NCBI GenBank assembly: GCA_964468685.1 | Contig: CAYXUH010000058.1 | Coordinates: 1 to 10,900, forward strand | Length of the DNA stretch: 10,900 bases | Direction of reading: 5' to 3' | DNA from: UBA6078 sp964468685 | GTDB lineage: Bacteria; Desulfobacterota; Syntrophia; Syntrophales; UBA2210 | Shown: positions 6,876 to 10,900 of the stretch, in pieces | How positions within the stretch are numbered: position 1 is the stretch's first letter | Layout: every line of letters starts with the position of its first letter | Program-made: the position numbers and the translations under genes | Notes under the pieces: generated by a model | What the model saw: the letters and a program-made list of their open reading frames with translations, nothing else | What the model was told of the DNA's origin: nothing | The model's database searches: none

Positions 6876-7328
6876 CTAATCGTACTCGTCATAAAGGGCG
6901 GCATACCCGGCTTGAACAGCGGTGGTATCACTTATTTCACCAACACCGTCGGGAATACCGCTGCAGCCAATACCGCCGATTACCCCCATCTCCTCATCCC
7001 TGAGGGGATTGCCGCCGGGGATGAACATAAGACGCAGTTTCGCTTGTGTCAGGAGCCCGAGTCCACCGCTGCCAAGTGTTTTCCCCATCATGCGAGGATC
7101 TATCGCTCTGGCCAGCATCAGGGTAGGCGCGCCTGAATAAACCGCTGTAAAGGCCTTGTTGATTGAGATATCCGTCGTCATCGGTCCGGCACCATCCATT
7201 CGATGGATGGCAATCACCGCCCCCGCTTTATCAACTACCGCAATACTGCTCGGGAAGCCGGAGAGCTCAGCCCACCTCTCAGCAGCCTCGAGCATCTTTT
7301 CAGCCATTTCCAGAGTTATCTCTTTCAT
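6876..7328 (-). CDS. GlcG/HbpS-like heme-binding family protein (DUF336), fourth gene of operon
   Basis: The 150-residue product opens MKEITLEMAEKMLEAAERWA and shows IAVVDKAGAVIAIHRMDGAG, DISINKAFTAVYSG and the C-terminal IPGGNPLRDEEMGVIGGIGCSG, all diagnostic of the GlcG/HbpS family. It has no signal peptide. Compared with the paralogue at 6423, the segment following the DxxxxKA motif differs strongly (APTLMLARAIDPRMMG here), suggesting a different ligand or partner. The ATG at 7328 has GGGGG about ten bases upstream. It begins 26 bases after the DUF1667 stop codon, so it belongs to the same operon. Heme binding is a family property, not shown here: there is no obvious Cys/His pair beyond the conserved HRMD. 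Confidence 0.9.
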   Translation of the reverse strand: MKEITLEMAEKMLEAAERWAELSGFPSSIAVVDKAGAVIAIHRMDGAGPMTTDISINKAFTAVYSGAPTLMLARAIDPRMMGKTLGSGGLGLLTQAKLRLMFIPGGNPLRDEEMGVIGGIGCSGIPDGVGEISDTTAVQAGYAALYDEYD

Positions 7329-7354
7329 TAAAAAATTACCCCCTCATGTATTAT

Positions 7355-7723
7355 CTATGAAGACAGATCACTACTGGCCACCAGGTCAGCACCGGTATCC
7401 AGCAAATTTGGCACGATGACATCACCCATCTTAAGGGGAGGTTTCGCCCGTGCCCCGGCTATAATCGCCATGCTTTGTACCAGCTTCGTCTTCAAGATCG
7501 GTTTGCTGGTTCTCACCGCCAACAAGGGCTGGGAGCTGCCTTCAGTCAAAACAGTGGCAGTAAGGGTACGCACCGGATTTGTATACTCTTCCAGAACATA
7601 CTTTTCCCCTTCCTTGCATTTATTGCCGGCAAATCCGACTACGTCACCTTTATCATTTATGGTTAATGTTACCTCGCAACCGAGGGGACAACCGACGCAG
7701 ATGAACGTCTTATCTTTTGCCAC
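7355..7723 (-). CDS. DUF1667 protein with four-cysteine cluster motif
   Basis: The 122-residue product starts MAKDKTFICVGCPLGCEVTL and carries Cys9, Cys12, Cys16 (C-x2-C-x3-C) and Cys36 (GNKCKEGEKY). The spacing resembles the [4Fe-4S] motif near the N-terminus of molybdopterin oxidoreductases. The rest (about 45-122) holds PVRTLTATVL and PLKMGDVIVPNLLDTGADLVAS, normal for DUF1667. This family is regularly found beside GlpA-like and GlpB-like flavoproteins, so a third, electron-transfer subunit is likely. I chose GTG 7723 because GAGGAGG lies eight bases upstream and the start falls one base after the previous stop codon. A GTG at 7747 would add eight residues overlapping that ribosome site. 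The product has no membrane segment. Confidence 0.9.
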   Translation of the reverse strand: MAKDKTFICVGCPLGCEVTLTINDKGDVVGFAGNKCKEGEKYVLEEYTNPVRTLTATVLTEGSSQPLLAVRTSKPILKTKLVQSMAIIAGARAKPPLKMGDVIVPNLLDTGADLVASSDLSS

Positions 7724-7724
7724 T

Positions 7725-8984
7725 TTATTTTCCTCCTCTTTTCTCACAGTCTACGACTATTTCCTTTGTTCCCTCTTTCAGTTTCTTCAGGATCTCTGCG
7801 GAAAGTTCAATCTTCAGCATTTCGCTGGGCTTTACCACTCGTACCCCCTTGGTCATAATGTCGCCTACTTTAATTCTGACCATTTCCTCGGGTTCACTCA
7901 CCCTCATATAGAGGGTTGCCTCTCTTTGGCCGCTGATGGTCTGGGGGACAACATATCTGATGTTTCTTCCCGCCTTTACGCGAATCTCCCCCCTCTTTCC
8001 CTGCTTTCCATCTATGGCAAATTTGGCGGCACTCTCCCCCGCCAGTTCACTTTCCCAGGAAACGTTATCAACGAGGTCGTGGACATGGAGTACGTTTCCA
8101 CCCGCAAACACACCGGGAACATTCGTTTGTCTCAGCTCATCGACAAGAGCCCCTCCGGTAACCGGGTCTAATTGTATCCCCGCCATTGACGACAGTTCAT
8201 TTTCCGGGATGAGACCAACCGACAACAGGAGCGTGTCACACGCTATCGTTCTCTCAGTGCCGGCAATCGGGTTCCTCCTGCCATCCACCTGAGCTATGGT
8301 CACTGCATTTACTCGCTCTTCACCGTGAATCCGGGTAATGGTATGCTGAAGGAACAACGGTATTTCAAAATCATGCAGGCACTGCACCTCATTCCTGATT
8401 AAACCGCCTATGTAGGGGAGAATCTCCACCACCGCCTCCACCTGAGCCCCCTCCAGTGTCAAACGGCGAGCCATTATCATCCCGATGTCACCCGAGCCCA
8501 GGATCACGGTCTTATTACCCGGAACAAAGCCTTCGACGTTGACAAATCTCTGCGCTGTTCCGGCAGTCAGCACACCGGATGGCCTCGTGCCGGGGATATT
8601 GAGCGCCCCTCGACTCCGCTCCCGGCAGCCCATAGCCAGAACGATGGACTTTGGCTTGAAGGTAATGTAGCCCTCCTGGGTATTGACCGCACCAATCTGC
8701 CTGTCCTCGTCAAGCCTGACTACCATTGTTTCCAACAGCGGCTGTATCCCGGTATCCATAACCTTCTCAATGAAGCGGTGCCCATATTCCGGGCCGGTGA
8801 GGTCCTGGTTAAAATAGAGCAGGCCAAAGCCATTATGCACACACTGATGCAGCAGGCCGCCCAATTCTTCCGCCCGCTCCATAATAACGACATTCTCAGC
8901 CCCCGCTTCCCTGGCCTTGATTGCAGCAGCCATTCCGGCCGGTCCGGCTCCGATTACGGCTACATCTACGTCTTTCAGTTTCAT
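7725..8984 (-). CDS. FAD/NAD(P)-dependent oxidoreductase (GlpB/HcnB-like subunit)
   Basis: The 419-residue product is a two-dinucleotide-binding flavoprotein. GAGPAG at 12-17 is the FAD Rossmann motif, GSGDIG at 163-168 the NAD(P) motif, and GVFAGGNVLHVHDLVDNV at 291-308 the third FAD motif. The segment GGLLHQCVHNGFGLLYFNQ, then DLTGPEYGHRF (42-71), is characteristic of the subfamily that pairs with GlpA-like dehydrogenases and with HcnB. A C-terminal extension of about 90 residues (330-419) is beta-rich and then helical and is also normal for the subfamily. Its start overlaps the previous stop codon as ATGA (8984-8981), implying translational coupling with the GlpA-like gene. No redox-active CxxC is present, so it is not thioredoxin-reductase-like. 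It probably moves electrons between the GlpA-like subunit and NAD(P)(H) or the DUF1667 cluster. Confidence 0.92.
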   Translation of the reverse strand: MKLKDVDVAVIGAGPAGMAAAIKAREAGAENVVIMERAEELGGLLHQCVHNGFGLLYFNQDLTGPEYGHRFIEKVMDTGIQPLLETMVVRLDEDRQIGAVNTQEGYITFKPKSIVLAMGCRERSRGALNIPGTRPSGVLTAGTAQRFVNVEGFVPGNKTVILGSGDIGMIMARRLTLEGAQVEAVVEILPYIGGLIRNEVQCLHDFEIPLFLQHTITRIHGEERVNAVTIAQVDGRRNPIAGTERTIACDTLLLSVGLIPENELSSMAGIQLDPVTGGALVDELRQTNVPGVFAGGNVLHVHDLVDNVSWESELAGESAAKFAIDGKQGKRGEIRVKAGRNIRYVVPQTISGQREATLYMRVSEPEEMVRIKVGDIMTKGVRVVKPSEMLKIELSAEILKKLKEGTKEIVVDCEKRGGK

Positions 8985-10468
8985 TGTTGTGCCTCCAGTA
9001 ATTCCTTGCCTTTGTACAGCAGGTTCCGGGATTCGCCGTCCTTCTTCGTCACTTCTTCTTCAGGTATGCCCAGCTCACGCGCCAGAATTTTGGTTACTCT
9101 GGGGCCGCAGAAACCGCCCTGGCAGCGCCCCATTCCCGGTCTGCATCGGAACTTAACCCCATCGAGCGTCTTGGCCCCCCTCTTGATAGCCTCGACTATC
9201 TCTCCCTCCGTTACCGTCTCACAACGACAGACCACATGTCCATATCTCGGGTCCTGAGCAATAAGCTTCTTCTTTTCTTCATCGGAAAGCTCGCTGAAAT
9301 CAGGCATCGCCTTCTGATAGGGATCGAATTTTGGGTTCTCCTCTAACTGAAGCCCCTGCTGGGTCAGTATCTCGATCATCTCCTTGCCTACCGCCGGAGT
9401 GGCACAGATCCCAGGGAAGCCAATACTGGCATTGATAAATCGAGGCACCCACCTTGACACACCGACCGTACACTCGTGCCATCCTATCTCAAAATTCCGG
9501 AACACAATGAAACCAACAAAGGAATTAATTATGTCTCCGGCTGATATGTCAGGCACCAGTGTCTGGGCATGTCTCAGTGCGGTATCAGCCAGCTTTTTGT
9601 CGGTGGAGTGGTCATGCGCCTTCCCCAACCGCTGTGACCCCGGGGATATGCCAAAGAATAAATTCCCATGGATGGTAGGGGTCACCATGCCATTTTCCGT
9701 CGCAATGACCAAGTGGTTAATCAAGCCGCCCACCTTCTTGTCCAGGACAGCCTGATAGAGCTTGGCAGGGTACAAGACAAAGTCATCAGCATTGACCATC
9801 TGAGCCAGCTTGCCTACATATTCCCCAGCCGCATTGATAATGTATCGGCATCTGATAGAACCGTTATTTGTCTGCACCTCAAATTCATCGGTCCCCGCCG
9901 ATATACTTAGCACCTCGGTCTCCAGCAATGTATTGACCCCATTGCGTCTGGCATTCTCGGCCAGGGCTATGGTCAGTCGAACCGGGTCGTTGATAGCAAT
10001 ATTAGGGTCATAGAGGGCGCCGATAAACTTCTTGTTGACATTGGGCTCCCAGCTACGAAGGGTCTCCCGGTCAATAAACTGGAGCGGTTCTATGCCAGCA
10101 GGCCGATACTTGCCGCTCCACTCGTTGAACCTTCGCATCATCTTCTCAGGATGGCCCATCCCCGCCTGATTTTCCACCAGCTCCAGCGATCCGATTTTCT
10201 TAAATGGTATATCAAGCTCCCGGCATAGAGGCTCCATTAAGGGCATGCCGGCCCAGACTAACCGACTGTTGTGATACTCTGGCCTGAACTCAAGAACGTT
10301 AGCCCCTTGGCACATAATAGTGGAACTGCACTTGGTAATGCCCTGGCCAAAATCAACCCCCTTTTCAACCAGGGTCGCATCAACCTTATACTTGGATAGC
10401 TCTCTGGCTATGGCAGCGCCGCCAACCCCGCCACCGATAATCAGGACCTCGGTCTCTATTTGGCTCAT
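8981..10468 (-). CDS. GlpA-like FAD-dependent dehydrogenase with C-terminal BFD [2Fe-2S] domain
   Basis: The 495-residue product has an N-terminal DAO-type FAD domain (GGGVGG at 12-17, family segment FGQGITKCSS) and a substrate domain, with the later FAD contact near ASIGFPGICATPAVGKEM. A BFD-like domain follows: Cys414 and Cys416 (VCRCETVTEGE), Cys449 and Cys454 (GRCQGGFC). The spacing C-x-C-x32-C-x4-C fits a [2Fe-2S] site; Cys442 is extra. This is the architecture of anaerobic glycerol-3-phosphate dehydrogenase GlpA, but 2-hydroxyacid and amino-acid dehydrogenases share it. The family is usually somewhat longer in E. coli GlpA (about 540). The ATG has GGGAGG seven bases upstream. It is the first gene of the operon, with a promoter-like site at 10579-10610. 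No glycerol kinase is in view, so the substrate is unassigned. Confidence 0.92.
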   Translation of the reverse strand: MSQIETEVLIIGGGVGGAAIARELSKYKVDATLVEKGVDFGQGITKCSSTIMCQGANVLEFRPEYHNSRLVWAGMPLMEPLCRELDIPFKKIGSLELVENQAGMGHPEKMMRRFNEWSGKYRPAGIEPLQFIDRETLRSWEPNVNKKFIGALYDPNIAINDPVRLTIALAENARRNGVNTLLETEVLSISAGTDEFEVQTNNGSIRCRYIINAAGEYVGKLAQMVNADDFVLYPAKLYQAVLDKKVGGLINHLVIATENGMVTPTIHGNLFFGISPGSQRLGKAHDHSTDKKLADTALRHAQTLVPDISAGDIINSFVGFIVFRNFEIGWHECTVGVSRWVPRFINASIGFPGICATPAVGKEMIEILTQQGLQLEENPKFDPYQKAMPDFSELSDEEKKKLIAQDPRYGHVVCRCETVTEGEIVEAIKRGAKTLDGVKFRCRPGMGRCQGGFCGPRVTKILARELGIPEEEVTKKDGESRNLLYKGKELLEAQQ

Positions 10469-10546
10469 ACCTGTGCCTCCCTTTCAGTTCGATTGATAAA
10501 CCCGCACCATGCTTCGATAAGGTATTGGGTGTAATGGATGATATAT

Positions 10547-10563
10547 ATATTTTGGTAAAATAT
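10547..10563. promoter_or_regulatory. AT-rich inverted repeat, possible operator
   Basis: ATATTTT and AAAATAT flank a 3-base centre (ggt), a perfect 7-bp inverted repeat. It lies just downstream of the predicted promoter and about 80 bases before the GlpA-like start codon, a usual place for a repressor site. An alternating TA run (10541-10550) overlaps it, so chance is not excluded. No regulator gene is in the window. Confidence 0.4.
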
Positions 10564-10578
10564 CGTTTTTGACACTGG

Positions 10579-10610
10579 AATATATAAACGAAAACGAAGT
10601 TGTATGTCAA
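10579..10610 (-). promoter_or_regulatory. Sigma70-like promoter of the GlpA-like/DUF336 operon
   Basis: On the minus strand, a perfect TTGACA (10610-10605) is followed, after 18 bases, by TATATA (10586-10581); TATATT (10584-10579) with a 20-base spacer is an alternative -10 box. Transcription would start near 10573 and give a leader of about 105 bases before the ATG at 10468. No other candidate of this quality is seen upstream of the operon. Confidence 0.6.
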
Positions 10611-10703
10611 GAAGATATTGGCACAAAAGGTGGGGTGAGGCGCCGGTAATCGTGGAAGGGATGTATCCTGGCACCCGAACTATCGGAGAGCAAACCCTTT
10701 TTT

Positions 10704-10740
10704 GGGTTCAAATCCGGTGTGGGAGACTAACCCCGAAAAG
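10704..10740 (+). other. tRNA-Sec-like sequence segment (anticodon/variable-arm like)
   Basis: The stretch gggttcaaatccggtgtgggagactaacccc is reminiscent of the anticodon loop (TTCAAA, anticodon TCA), the 3' anticodon stem and the start of the long variable arm of bacterial tRNA-Sec. Upstream, ggtgaggcgccgg (10635-10647) resembles a tRNA-Sec D-arm strand, but about 60 bases separate the two and no matching acceptor or paired stems are found. It is not an intact tRNA. A perfect aaccc-tttttt-gggtt hairpin (10693-10708) overlaps its left end. It could be a decayed remnant from the nearby integration site or chance. Confidence 0.3.
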
Positions 10741-10888
10741 GTTAAAGAAATTTATTCAATGAAAAGCGAATCTTGCAAATAAAATGGCGGAAGTGCATGG
10801 GAATCGAACCCACCTGGTATGATTTATTTATTAATATTATCGTATGCTTATAGTGCTATGTTGGTTAAAGGTTAAAGAAAAGTTAAAG
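10737..10888. repeat. 14-bp direct repeat and GTTAAAG motif series around the tRNA-Sec fragment
   Basis: The 14-mer aaaggttaaagaaa occurs exactly at 10737-10750 and 10867-10880, flanking the tRNA-Sec 3' fragment. The shared core GTTAAAG occurs four times in the same orientation: within 10740-10747, 10863-10870, 10870-10877 and 10881-10888; the last three are packed tightly. Such a layout recalls arm-type integrase or excisionase sites near an att core. No integrase gene is inside the window to confirm it. Confidence 0.65.
10785..10813 (-). other. 3'-terminal fragment of a tRNA-Sec gene (selC), putative att site
   Basis: On the minus strand the segment reads as T stem GTGGG (10813-10809), 7-base loop TTCGATT, CCCAT (10801-10797), then an 8-base acceptor strand GCACTTCC (10796-10789), G73 and CCA (10787-10785). 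An 8-bp acceptor joined to a 5-bp T stem with discriminator G is specific to bacterial tRNA-Sec; ordinary tRNAs have a 7-bp acceptor. The complementary 5' acceptor strand, D arm and anticodon arm are absent in the AT-rich sequence to its right. A lone tRNA 3' end is the usual footprint of an element integrated at the 3' end of a tRNA gene. By that logic the sequence to the right (from about 10819) would be the element's end and the sequence to the left host DNA. Confidence 0.75.
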
Positions 10889-10900
10889 GATTTGAATATT

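Noticed and set aside
7416..8171. 251-codon open frame on the plus strand
   Set aside because: It runs antisense across the DUF1667 and GlpB-like genes, whose products have clear family motifs; its translation has no recognisable domain and no ribosome site.
10691..10709. aaaccctttttt-gggttc hairpin as a terminator
   Set aside because: The T run is in the loop rather than after the stem, and no gene ends nearby on either strand.
10634..10740. Cobalamin or c-di-GMP riboswitch
   Set aside because: Short words such as gcaaacc and ccggtg look similar, but the order and paired stems of neither class could be built, and it lies upstream of the promoter rather than in the leader.

Overview
The window looks like chromosomal DNA of an anaerobic bacterium, probably Desulfobacterota (the former sulfate-reducing or syntrophic Deltaproteobacteria). 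I base this on the gene content (an aldehyde:ferredoxin oxidoreductase, an iron-type alcohol dehydrogenase, a GlpA/GlpB/DUF1667-type flavoenzyme set, GlcG/HbpS proteins) and on a tRNA-Sec 3' fragment at the right edge. The assignment is inferred from family content; no phylogeny was run.

Layout. (1) Positions 1-444 hold no gene, but contain a diverged intergenic repeat (about 131-311) and a strong rho-independent terminator (335-377) for the minus-strand operon to its right. (2) Positions 445-4033 are a minus-strand unit read in the order small membrane-anchored SCP2-like protein, iron-containing alcohol dehydrogenase, aldehyde:ferredoxin oxidoreductase. It could interconvert alcohol, aldehyde and acid using NAD(P)H and ferredoxin. 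(3) Positions 4034-4600 are gene-free and hold a second direct copy of the repeat (about 4170-4389), a 14-bp tandem duplication inside it, and a 66-bp palindrome (4399-4464). The three-gene unit therefore lies between two direct repeat copies. (4) Positions 4601-6380, plus strand: TrmO-type tRNA methyltransferase, a PPOX-like FMN protein broken by an in-frame TGA at an expected Trp position, and an apparently exported MBL-fold hydrolase of the COG1237 type.

(5) Positions 6423-10468 are a compact five-gene minus-strand operon convergent with region 4. It is transcribed from about 10575 leftwards: a GlpA-like FAD oxidoreductase with a C-terminal BFD [2Fe-2S] domain, a GlpB/HcnB-like FAD/NAD oxidoreductase, a small four-cysteine DUF1667 protein, and two diverged GlcG/HbpS (DUF336) proteins. 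The first three resemble a soluble substrate dehydrogenase complex of the glycerol-3-phosphate dehydrogenase type. No glycerol kinase or facilitator is present, so the substrate is open, and the pair of DUF336 proteins is unusual company. A good sigma70-like promoter and an AT-rich inverted repeat lie upstream.

(6) Positions 10620-10900 are non-coding. They hold the 3' end of a tRNA-Sec gene on the minus strand (T arm, 8-bp acceptor strand, G73, CCA) without its 5' part, flanked by a 14-bp direct repeat and a GTTAAAG motif series. This looks like the attachment junction of an integrative element that uses selC. A second, weaker tRNA-Sec-like segment lies nearby on the plus strand.
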